Shown in pieces: positions 15,768 through 22,218 of a stretch of DNA of 22,218 bases. The first letter of the stretch is position 1. Every line of letters begins with the position of its first letter. The DNA comes from FW021-bin31 sp964558275 (GTDB lineage: Bacteria; Bacteroidota; Bacteroidia; Chitinophagales; Chitinophagaceae): contig CAZLDH010000031.1 in NCBI GenBank assembly GCA_964558275.1, forward strand, positions 1 through 22,218, written 5' to 3'. The notes beneath the pieces were generated by a model that had not been told where the DNA came from, did not search any database, and worked only from the letters and a program-made list of their open reading frames with translations. The translations under genes were made by a program, and so were the position numbers.

Positions 15768-16712
15768 ATGAGAGCACTTGTATTACATGAATTTGGCGCA
15801 CCCAACCAATTTAAATTAGAAGATATAGAACAACCTACACCTCAAAAAGGGCAAGTCTTAATAAACATAAAGGCAATAGGAATCAACCCTTTAGATACAA
15901 AAGTCCGAAAGGGAAGTAACCGCATTGCGAAAAACATGGACATGCCGGCAGTGATAGGCTGGGATGTCAGTGGAGTAATTGCACATTGTGGGGAGGAAGT
16001 AACGGAATTTGCAGTAGGAGATGAAGTTTTTGGTTGCATTGGATTTCCCGGAGCAGGAGGTGCCTATGCAGAATATGCAGTCGCAGACACAAAGGCAATC
16101 ACTAAGAAACCACAAAACGTTTCTTTTGAAGAAGCTGCAGCCCTCCCAATCGTTGGTGTCACTGCCTACCAAGCTATCAATGAACATCTTCAGGTTCAAA
16201 AAGGACAGACTTTATTAATACAAGCGGCGGCTGGCGGAGTAGGACATCTTGCGCTACAGTTTGCCAAAATAAACGGAGCCTATGTTTACGGAACAGCATC
16301 TGAAAAAAACAGAAACTTCCTTGTTTCATTGGGAATAGATAAAATGATCAATTACCACAAAGAAAAATTCGAAGATTATGTCAACGGTGCTGACCTGACT
16401 TTAGACGCCATGGGCGGCGAAGTGTTATATCGTTCTATTAAATGCACCAAGTCCGGAGGAAAAGTTGTTTGCCTGCCTTCTTCAACAAAAAATGACCCCA
16501 AAGCCATCGAACTGGCAAAGGAAAGGAATGTCAGTCTGGAATGGATTATCATGTACGTTAATAGCGCACATTTACAAAAAATGGCTTTTCTCATTTCTGA
16601 AGGGAAACTAAAGATTAATATTGATCAAATTTTCCCTTTTGCAGATATGGCAAAAGCACACGAAGCTATTGAATATCAATCTACAAGAGGTAAAATTGTC
16701 GTACAGTTGTAA
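15768..16712 (+). CDS. Zinc-free MDR oxidoreductase (NADPH:quinone reductase-like)
   Basis: Medium-chain dehydrogenase/reductase of the quinone-reductase type, 314 residues, expected to be cytosolic and NADPH dependent. The N-terminal GroES-like part (about 1-120) includes VLINIKAIGINPLDTKVRKG and VIGWDVSGVI; the nucleotide-binding part has AAAGGVG (153-159), the pattern of this subgroup. The catalytic-zinc and structural-zinc cysteines of alcohol dehydrogenases are missing. The C-terminus AHEAIEYQSTRGKIVVQL is typical. The ATG start is preceded by a consensus promoter element. It is divergent from hflX and stands as a single gene; batB, in the same direction, has its own promoter element 114 bp downstream. 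The actual substrate (quinone, enone or another) cannot be told from sequence. Confidence 0.88.
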   Translation: MRALVLHEFGAPNQFKLEDIEQPTPQKGQVLINIKAIGINPLDTKVRKGSNRIAKNMDMPAVIGWDVSGVIAHCGEEVTEFAVGDEVFGCIGFPGAGGAYAEYAVADTKAITKKPQNVSFEEAAALPIVGVTAYQAINEHLQVQKGQTLLIQAAAGGVGHLALQFAKINGAYVYGTASEKNRNFLVSLGIDKMINYHKEKFEDYVNGADLTLDAMGGEVLYRSIKCTKSGGKVVCLPSSTKNDPKAIELAKERNVSLEWIIMYVNSAHLQKMAFLISEGKLKINIDQIFPFADMAKAHEAIEYQSTRGKIVVQL

Positions 16713-16826
16713 TCTGAAATAATGGTATCTGAAATCCAAAAGACGAAAGCTGTGTATGAAGCGATTACTGGTTGTTAATCTTTTCCTAAAAAGCCGCTAA
16801 GGATTACATACAGCCATTCATAGCTT

Positions 16827-16834
16827 TACATTTG
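16827..16834 (+). promoter_or_regulatory. Bacteroidota -7 element TACATTTG for batB
   Basis: Exact TAnnTTTG match 24 bases before the batB ATG at 16859. The TTG used by the longest open frame (16832) lies inside this element, which argues for the ATG start. No clear -33 element is visible. Confidence 0.5.
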
Positions 16835-16858
16835 TCAACTATATATCGGTTATTTTTT

Positions 16859-17866
16859 ATGTTAAGATTTGAACATAGCACCTTTCTTTATCTCCTTTTT
16901 CTGCTCCTCATTATAGGAGCTGTTTTCATTGGCGTATTAGCATGGAAGAGAAAATCCATAAAAAGAATGGGAGATCAAAATCTGGTAAAGAAACTCTTTA
17001 CAGGATATTCCTCGCGTTTGTTTAAATTAAAATTTTGGATGTTATTTCTCGGATTTGCCTTTATTGCCTTGGGAGCCGCCAATCTCCAAATGGGAAACAG
17101 ATTGCAAAAAATAACCAAAAAGGGCGTAGATGTCATGGTTGCATTGGATGTCAGCAACAGTATGCTTGCCAAAGACATTAAACCCAATCGTTTAAGAAGA
17201 GCCAAACATCTGGTTTCCAAACTCATGGATAAAAATCCAAACGATCGTATTGGGTTGGTTGTTTTCGCGGGTAACGCCTATCTGCAAATGCCTATCACCG
17301 TAGATTTTAGCGCTGCCAAAATGTATTTAGATGCTATAACACCAGGAATGATTCCTACTCAGGGAACAGCCATTGATCAGGCCATACAACGTTGTCAGGA
17401 GGCTTTTGGAGAAAAGCAGAAATTGCACAAAGCCATTGTTCTTATTTCTGACGGAGAAGACTGGAGCAAAGAGGGAGTGGAGGCTGCAAGTAAAGCACAT
17501 GATGATGGAACCATTATCAACACCATTGGTGTGGGGTCAACGAAAGGAGCGCCTATCATGAATCCTAAAACCGGGGAATATTTTAAGGATAAAGAAGGGA
17601 ACTCTGTCATTACGCATTTAAATGAAGACTTATTGAAAAAAATAGCAAAAAAAGGAAATGGAGTTTATGTACACCTTGACAACACAAATAATGCAGTAGC
17701 CACTTTGACAAATCAACTAAATAGTATTCAAAAGATGGCTTATGGAGAAAATTTATTTGCAGATTATAAAAGCTATTTTCAATATTTCTTAGCCATTGGA
17801 TTATTATTTCTGTTTGTCGAACCTTTTGTTCCGGAAACCACCTCAAAAGAAGTAGAAATTGCATAG
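16859..17866 (+). CDS. batB: VWA-domain membrane protein BatB
   Basis: BatB-type aerotolerance-operon protein, 335 residues from the ATG at 16859. A membrane helix lies at about 9-27, a second at about 58-75, and a last one near the C-terminus (YFLAIGLLFLFVEPFV). Between the second and the last is a von Willebrand A domain with the metal site DVSNS (97-101), the threonine segment PTQGTAID and LISDGEDW. SMLAKDIKPNRLRRAK is characteristic of BatB. In Bacteroides, Bat proteins are linked to oxygen tolerance, and the VWA domain is thought to mediate metal-dependent contacts in the periplasm. The longest open frame starts at TTG 16832, inside the promoter element, so the ATG was chosen. batC follows immediately; batA, batD, batE and moxR are absent from the window. 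Confidence 0.92.
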   Translation: MLRFEHSTFLYLLFLLLIIGAVFIGVLAWKRKSIKRMGDQNLVKKLFTGYSSRLFKLKFWMLFLGFAFIALGAANLQMGNRLQKITKKGVDVMVALDVSNSMLAKDIKPNRLRRAKHLVSKLMDKNPNDRIGLVVFAGNAYLQMPITVDFSAAKMYLDAITPGMIPTQGTAIDQAIQRCQEAFGEKQKLHKAIVLISDGEDWSKEGVEAASKAHDDGTIINTIGVGSTKGAPIMNPKTGEYFKDKEGNSVITHLNEDLLKKIAKKGNGVYVHLDNTNNAVATLTNQLNSIQKMAYGENLFADYKSYFQYFLAIGLLFLFVEPFVPETTSKEVEIA

Positions 17867-17870
17867 GAGA
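17865..17870 (+). promoter_or_regulatory. Shine-Dalgarno site of batC, overlapping the batB stop
   Basis: AGGAGA lies 9 bases before the batC ATG and overlaps the TAG stop of batB (17864-17866). A strong ribosome-binding site is unusual in this phylum. It decides the batC start at 17880 and suggests translational coupling of batB and batC. Confidence 0.6.
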
Positions 17871-17879
17871 GTATTAAAA

Positions 17880-18704
17880 ATGAACAAAAAAAGAGGCCTT
17901 CATATTAATAAAAGACTGAAAGGAGAGCAAGTACTGATTTTTTTCCTTTTAGGAATACTTTGCTCATTTCAAACGCAGGCGCAGTCTGCACACAAGCTTT
18001 TGCGCAAAGGAAACAAGTTTTATAATGAAAAAAAATATTCTGATGCCGAGGCCAGTTACAAAAAAGCTTTGGTGAAAGACTCCACTTCCGGTATCGGTCT
18101 TTTTAATTTAGGAAATACCTTATATTCTGAAAAAAGATATAAAGAGGCAGCGCAAAGATATAATCAAAGCCTTCAAGACGAAAAATCAAATGCAAAAGCG
18201 ACTGCCGCAGCCAACTATAATATAGGGAATACCTTCATGAAAGGGAAAAAGTGGAAAAATGCCATTGCTGCATATAAAAAAGCGCTTATTGCAAACCCAG
18301 AAGACGATCAAGCGCGTTATAATTTAGCGTATGCAAAAACAAAACTGAGAGAACAGCAGAACAAAAATAAGAAGAATCAAAAGAACAAGAATCAAAATAA
18401 AAATCAGAAAAACAAAAATAAAGATCAACAGAATAAGCAAAATCAACAAAAGGATCAGAAGGACAAACAGAAGGAACAAAATAAAGACCAGCAACAGAAG
18501 AAAAAGCAACAACAAAATAAACAAAATCAGAAAAACCCTGATCAGCAGAAGAAAAAGCAACAACCGCAACCCCGGCAGCGCAAAATGAGCAAAAAAAGAG
18601 CAAAGCAACTACTCAAAGCTGCAGCACAACATGAAAAGAAGATCAGAGAAAAAAAGGGAGAAAAGAAAAAAGCAACAAAGGTTTATAACGGGAAGCAGTG
18701 GTAA
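17880..18704 (+). CDS. batC: TPR-repeat protein BatC
   Basis: BatC-type periplasmic TPR protein, 274 residues from the ATG at 17880. A signal peptide covers about residues 1-34 (hydrophobic VLIFFLLGILCSF, then QTQA). Three TPR units follow at about 38-71, 72-105 and 110-143, with a further half repeat; these are expected to bind partner proteins, probably BatB. Residues 159-235 are an extreme low-complexity stretch of Lys, Asn and Gln with some Asp, Glu and Pro. The tail from 236 (MSKKRAKQLLKAAAQHEKKI) is a short basic helix that resembles the end of BatC proteins. The start was placed at ATG because the longer frame begins with TTG inside batB and the AGGAGA site fits. dinB begins 26 bp later. 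Confidence 0.85.
   Translation: MNKKRGLHINKRLKGEQVLIFFLLGILCSFQTQAQSAHKLLRKGNKFYNEKKYSDAEASYKKALVKDSTSGIGLFNLGNTLYSEKRYKEAAQRYNQSLQDEKSNAKATAAANYNIGNTFMKGKKWKNAIAAYKKALIANPEDDQARYNLAYAKTKLREQQNKNKKNQKNKNQNKNQKNKNKDQQNKQNQQKDQKDKQKEQNKDQQQKKKQQQNKQNQKNPDQQKKKQQPQPRQRKMSKKRAKQLLKAAAQHEKKIREKKGEKKKATKVYNGKQW
18354..18584 (+). repeat. Low-complexity K/N/Q-coding tract in batC
   Basis: These 231 bases encode about 77 residues made almost only of Lys, Asn and Gln, with a few Asp, Glu, Pro and Arg. The DNA is strongly purine-biased (AAA, AAC, AAT, CAG, CAA, AAG codons). It is likely a flexible charged linker and prone to slippage-type length change. Confidence 0.8.
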
Positions 18705-18718
18705 AGGCTAATTTATAG

Positions 18719-18726
18719 TATTTTTG
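18719..18726 (+). promoter_or_regulatory. Promoter-like TATTTTTG next to the dinB start
   Basis: Exact TAnnTTTG match ending 4 bases before the dinB ATG. If used, transcription would begin at or just around the ATG, giving a leaderless message. Otherwise dinB is read from the batB promoter. Confidence 0.25.
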
Positions 18727-18730
18727 AGCT

Positions 18731-19903
18731 ATGTCGGATGATACACTTCATACAAATCGGGTTGTTGCACTTTTTGATTTGGATTCCTTTTTCGTCTCAG
18801 TAGAACAAAAACTAGATCCTTCCCTAAAAGGGAAACCCCTAATTGTAGGGGGAAGAGGCGACCGCGGAGTTGTAGCCTCTTGCAGTTATGAAACTCGTGC
18901 ACTAGGTGTGCATTCAGCCATGCCAATGGCTCGTGCTTTAAAACTTTGCCCGGAGGCAGTAGTTATTCCTACCAACCACGCTGCATACGCCAAACATTCC
19001 AGGCAGGTAATACAAATCATTGCACAGCAAGTTCCGCTATTTGAGAAAGCGAGCATAGATGAATTCTATATTGATTTTTCGGGAATGGGAACTTTTGAAG
19101 AATGTTTTCACCAAGCCTCCGATTTACGACAAAAAATAAAAGAAAAAACACAATTAGTCATTTCTTTTGGTATTTCCATAAACAAGCTGGTTTCTAAAAT
19201 AGCCGTTGACACTGTCAAACCAAACGGAGAAATAGCCGTCTCCCCTGGAACAGAGAAAGATTTCTTGGCTCCAATGCCTATAGAAAAAATTCCTATGGTA
19301 GGCAAAGAAACAGCTTCCAGGTTACACAAAATAGGCATTTTTACTATTCAACAACTAGCGAACAGCTCTCAAGATACCCTTCGGACTTTTTTTGGAAAAC
19401 AGGGAGAAGCCTTGGTGACCAAAGCCAAGGGAATAGACTTCTCTCCTGTTAGCGACACACGAAAACATAAATCCATCTCAGTAGAAACTACTTTTGAAGA
19501 AGACCTGTCGGATACTGCACATCTAATGCAAATACTCCGTAATTTAAATCATAAAAATGCGGTTCAGCTCAGAAAATCCGGATACTTCTCCTCCTGCGTA
19601 GCCATAAAAATGAGGTTCAACAATTTTGAAACCATTACCAGGCAGAGAACCATTGACCCAACCACATCAGAGCAAGTGCTTAGGAAACAAATCTTGGCAT
19701 TATTTGACCAATATTACACTTCCAGTTCATTCGCAGGTAGAAAAATACGTCTTATCGGCATTCGCTATTCCGGCCTAGTTGATGAAGGATTTCAACTCAA
19801 TCTTTTTGACCACAACCCACAGAAAAACAGATTACAAAAAGCAATAAAACAATTAAAACAAAAATTTGGAGAAAACAGTATCTCTCACGGAGCAGAACTA
19901 TAA
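18731..19903 (+). CDS. dinB: Y-family DNA polymerase IV (DinB)
   Basis: Error-prone translesion polymerase, 390 residues. The palm carries the catalytic residues D16 in FDLDSFF and D110-E111 in KASIDEFYID; F21 is the expected steric gate against ribonucleotides. SCSYETRALGVHSAMPMARA is the fingers-region signature, IPMVGKETASRLHKIGIFTIQQLA is the helix-hairpin-helix thumb part, and the little-finger domain follows from about 240. QLNLF (355-359) near the end fits the beta-clamp binding motif, linking it to the replisome. It follows batC by 26 bp in the same direction, with a possible own promoter abutting the ATG. Its last 6 bases overlap the end of the convergent comB-like gene. No LexA-type box that I recognise is present. 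Confidence 0.96.
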   Translation: MSDDTLHTNRVVALFDLDSFFVSVEQKLDPSLKGKPLIVGGRGDRGVVASCSYETRALGVHSAMPMARALKLCPEAVVIPTNHAAYAKHSRQVIQIIAQQVPLFEKASIDEFYIDFSGMGTFEECFHQASDLRQKIKEKTQLVISFGISINKLVSKIAVDTVKPNGEIAVSPGTEKDFLAPMPIEKIPMVGKETASRLHKIGIFTIQQLANSSQDTLRTFFGKQGEALVTKAKGIDFSPVSDTRKHKSISVETTFEEDLSDTAHLMQILRNLNHKNAVQLRKSGYFSSCVAIKMRFNNFETITRQRTIDPTTSEQVLRKQILALFDQYYTSSSFAGRKIRLIGIRYSGLVDEGFQLNLFDHNPQKNRLQKAIKQLKQKFGENSISHGAEL

Positions 19904-20632
19904 GTAGTTAATCAATTTTCCTGACTTATAAAGTGGTAAAGCCGCAGCTACATCTGATGAGAGGCAATACTCAATATCCTTTTTTACCCCCATACACGCC
20001 AGGCGTTTATAGTGAGAAGATTGTTCTACTGCCTTTATCAAATTATTTTCATGTTGCAGATAAAGACTTTCCGCCATGGTGCAGGCATCACAATTTACGT
20101 CAAAGCACTCTTTCACTCTATTTACCACCGCTCCGGCAAAGAGTGTATCCTCTACATTTACTCGATCTCGCCAACCGGCGCAAGCCAGAAGAACCGGTTT
20201 ATCCTGTTGAATTAAATAGGTACAAACAGCCGAAATATTAGGAAAAGATCCTGTAATAATAGTCTGCGCACCTAAGGATTTATGTAGAAGGCGCGTCCCA
20301 TTGGTTGTTGTTAATACCAAAATCTGATCCTCAATAAAATCCTTTGGATATTCAAGAGGAGAATTGCCGTGATCTAAGCCGGGAGCAGTCTTTCCATCCC
20401 GCTCACCGGCAGTAATCCCATTTTTTTCTCTACTCAATGCAACACAATTTTCTACAGTAGCTACCGGATATACAGCTGAAGCACCATTATACAAAGCTGC
20501 AGCAATAGTAGATGTTGCACGTAAAACATCTATAATCACCACTATACTTTCTTCAATATTGTATAAGGGTAAGAGCGCCGGAGACGGGCAGACTTCCAAT
20601 TTTGGTTTAGACGTGGAAGCATAATCAAACAT
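19898..20632 (-). CDS. comB: ComB-like 2-phosphosulfolactate phosphatase
   Basis: ComB hydrolyses 2-phosphosulfolactate to sulfolactate, the second step of coenzyme M synthesis in methanogens; homologues occur widely in bacteria that do not make coenzyme M. The 244 residues show the family motifs IIDVLRATSTI (33-43), AGERDGKTAPGLDHGNSPLEY (75-95), TTTNGTR (108-114) and ACAGWRDRVNVEDTLFAGA, with the conserved Asp, Arg and Glu residues of the Mg-dependent active site region. Length is usual. The ATG at 20632 is 26 bases downstream of TAACTTCG, a 7-of-8 promoter match. No comA, comC, sulfonate or sulfonolipid gene is nearby, so the physiological substrate is unknown. Its end overlaps dinB by 6 bases in convergent orientation. 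Confidence 0.9.
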   Translation of the reverse strand: MFDYASTSKPKLEVCPSPALLPLYNIEESIVVIIDVLRATSTIAAALYNGASAVYPVATVENCVALSREKNGITAGERDGKTAPGLDHGNSPLEYPKDFIEDQILVLTTTNGTRLLHKSLGAQTIITGSFPNISAVCTYLIQQDKPVLLACAGWRDRVNVEDTLFAGAVVNRVKECFDVNCDACTMAESLYLQHENNLIKAVEQSSHYKRLACMGVKKDIEYCLSSDVAAALPLYKSGKLINYL

Positions 20633-20658
20633 AAATAATAAAACCTCTTTGGTTAATA

Positions 20659-20666
20659 CGAAGTTA
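20659..20666 (-). promoter_or_regulatory. Degenerate -7 element TAACTTCG for comB
   Basis: Seven of eight positions match TAnnTTTG; it ends 26 bases before the comB ATG, a suitable distance. No -33 element is evident. Confidence 0.25.
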
Positions 20667-20753
20667 GGAAAATATCTGATAAAGTGAGAACTATCCTGAT
20701 TTTATACAAATCTTTTTGCCATAATCAATTGCAAACCCCACGCTAAACCTGGC

Positions 20754-22218
20754 CTAAGGTCCCCAATAAATAGCTTTAGGTTCTTTCTTACTTTTTTTTG
20801 TCTTCCTAAAAACATTTTCAATACCACTTTCATTATGTAACCGATCTAACGCGGTCACCTCATAAAGGTATTTATCCCCTGCTTCAGCAGAAACATCTAT
20901 ATAAGATTGAATCTTAGATGGCTTCTTGTTCACTATTTTCAAAATATACTTAGGATTATTTCTATCTGGAGTTATTCCTTCCGGAAATCTATATATCACA
21001 AACTGTGTCGTCTGATTGGATTGATCACCATCTTTCCAATGCAATTCATTGCCCCGGCTTATTTTCGTCAAACCTAATGGAATGGGAGCCTTTGGAGCAA
21101 TACTATCAATCCACGGCATACGCGGAGGAATTGCAGGATATTTATAATAATTATTTTTCAAACTATCATTAATTCCTAAAGGATTATCATAAAAAACAGA
21201 GGCACTAAAAAAGATGGATCCCTTCACCTCATCATAACTTCTATTAGCCCTAATTTGATGAGGAATTTCATCCGGATTACTCCACGCTCCGCTATTTCCA
21301 ATTCGATAACTTGCTTGTCCTATATATAGCTGCCGCCCATAAGTGTGATTTGCCCACCATTTGAGTAAAAGCCCGTAAGGAGCTGCATCCAAACCAAAAT
21401 CCCAATACAATTGTGGCGCAACATAATCAATCCATCCCTTTTTTAACCATAAAAGGATGTTGGCATAAAGGCCATCATAGTTGGTTATTCCTGCATGCGT
21501 TCTAGATCCACGGGGTTTCTCTTCGCTATAATTCCGCCACACACCAAAGGGACTAATACCAAATTTTACCCAGGGTTTTTCCTCTTTAATTCCTTTAGCA
21601 AGCATTTTAATCACCTTATTCACGTTTTGTCTACGCCAATCAGCTTTATTCAACCCCTTTCCATACTTTTCATAAGCATCCTGGTCAGGAAACTTTTTTC
21701 CTGGAAGATGATAAGGATAAAAATAGTCGTCAAAATGGAGTGCATCTACATCATATCGTTTTACAATGTCTTTAATCACCTTCACCAAATAAGTACGCAC
21801 CTCCGGCAATCCCGGCTTAAAATATTTCTTCTGTCCATACTGCACAAACCAATCAGGATGTTTATGTACAGGACTTCCGGGCGCAAGTTTGTCTTCCTTA
21901 TTTACATTAAAAACAGCCCTATAAGGATTACACCAGGCATGAAACTCCATTCCTCTTTTATGTGCTTCCCTAATCATGAATTTTAATGGATCATAATATG
22001 GATCAGGAGCCTCCCCTTGTTTGCCGGTAAGCCAATAACTCCAAGGTTCATAGGTTGAAGGATAAAAAGCATCCGCAGCCGGTCTAATCTGAACCACTAC
22101 GGCATTCATTCCTATACGCTTAAGTGTGTCCAAAAGCCGAACATATTCTTTTTGTTGTTGAGCAGTAGATAACCCCGGTTTAGAAGGCCAGTCAATATTA
22201 GCAACAGTAGCAATCCAA
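20754..22218 (-). CDS. Family-10-like glycosylhydrolase (GHL10/YngK type), 5' end missing
   Basis: Partial gene running off the right edge; 487 residues are visible to the stop at 20754. The frame stays open from a TTG at 22133 to the edge and encodes WIATVANIDWPSKPGLS, the normal early part of the GHL10 barrel, so the true start lies beyond 22218 and a signal peptide would be expected there. Barrel segments include VVQIRPAADAFYPS, EFHAWCNPYRA, DALHFDDYFYPY, FGISPFGVWRN and IDYVAPQLYWDFG. The HFDDYFYPY and QLYWD acidic residues are candidate catalytic or ligand residues, but activity in this family is poorly defined. After about visible residue 375 there is a beta-rich, fibronectin-III-like C-terminal domain (ISRGNELHWKDG to YEVTALDRLHNESGIE). 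No polysaccharide-utilisation genes are alongside. Confidence 0.9.
   Translation of the reverse strand, partial: WIATVANIDWPSKPGLSTAQQQKEYVRLLDTLKRIGMNAVVVQIRPAADAFYPSTYEPWSYWLTGKQGEAPDPYYDPLKFMIREAHKRGMEFHAWCNPYRAVFNVNKEDKLAPGSPVHKHPDWFVQYGQKKYFKPGLPEVRTYLVKVIKDIVKRYDVDALHFDDYFYPYHLPGKKFPDQDAYEKYGKGLNKADWRRQNVNKVIKMLAKGIKEEKPWVKFGISPFGVWRNYSEEKPRGSRTHAGITNYDGLYANILLWLKKGWIDYVAPQLYWDFGLDAAPYGLLLKWWANHTYGRQLYIGQASYRIGNSGAWSNPDEIPHQIRANRSYDEVKGSIFFSASVFYDNPLGINDSLKNNYYKYPAIPPRMPWIDSIAPKAPIPLGLTKISRGNELHWKDGDQSNQTTQFVIYRFPEGITPDRNNPKYILKIVNKKPSKIQSYIDVSAEAGDKYLYEVTALDRLHNESGIENVFRKTKKSKKEPKAIYWGP

Noticed and set aside
16712..16735. Direct repeat ATCTGAAAT after the MDR gene
   Set aside because: Nine bases repeated at 15-bp distance only twice in AT-rich DNA; easily chance.
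16763..16784. Terminator candidate after the MDR gene (GATTA/TAATC then TTTT)
   Set aside because: The stem is only 5 bp of mostly A-T pairs and the T-run is short.
16832..16858. Extended batB start
   Set aside because: The codon is TTG inside the TACATTTG promoter element, so it would not be part of a normal transcript.
18286..18608. Two long open frames antisense to batC
   Set aside because: They are mirror images of the K/N/Q low-complexity tract and encode Leu/Phe- or Ser/Val-rich nonsense without family resemblance.

Overview
The window looks like ordinary chromosomal core of a member of the Bacteroidota (AT-rich, probably a Chitinophagia- or Sphingobacteriia-like lineage; I cannot fix the genus). 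The main evidence is a complete gldK-gldL-gldM-gldN cluster (type IX secretion/gliding motor, found in this phylum), a batB-batC pair, a DUF4271 gene beside hemD, and several matches to the Bacteroidota promoter element TAnnTTTG. I see no mobile element, CRISPR array, rRNA or tRNA.

Layout. 44-793 (-): a probable surface lipoprotein of the DUF4397 type. 794-1329: an AT-rich gene-free stretch with a strong-looking promoter and several small inverted repeats, leading into an unrecognised small basic ORF (1330-1527, +). 1592-5951 (-): a tight cluster, transcribed in the order lipid-A-type acyltransferase, tag, nadC, uvrB, with gaps or overlaps of a few bases. 6011-7522 (+): an orphan FGGY sugar kinase. 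7552-12282 (-): gldK, gldL, gldM, gldN, the outer-membrane lipoprotein ring, inner-membrane motor and periplasmic parts of the T9SS. 12581-15641 (-): hflX, a DUF4271 membrane protein and hemD, in that transcription order. 15768-16712 (+): a zinc-free MDR oxidoreductase. 16859-19903 (+): batB, batC and dinB. 19898-20632 (-): comB-like phosphatase, convergent with dinB and overlapping it by 6 bases. 20754-22218 (-): a GHL10/YngK-type glycoside hydrolase that runs off the right edge.

Functionally the window mixes envelope biogenesis (acyltransferase, T9SS, Bat proteins, lipoprotein), DNA repair (Tag, UvrB, DinB), cofactor synthesis (NadC, HemD) and metabolism. I did not find a clear new multi-gene system. 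The least explained parts are the small ORF with its structured leader at about 1080-1577, the shortened bat cluster linked to dinB, the orphan comB homologue, and the acyltransferase/repair/NAD operon. Several start codons were moved inward from the longest possible ORF because the longer versions begin with TTG or lie upstream of a clear signal peptide or family N-terminus; hflX by contrast seems to need a TTG start.
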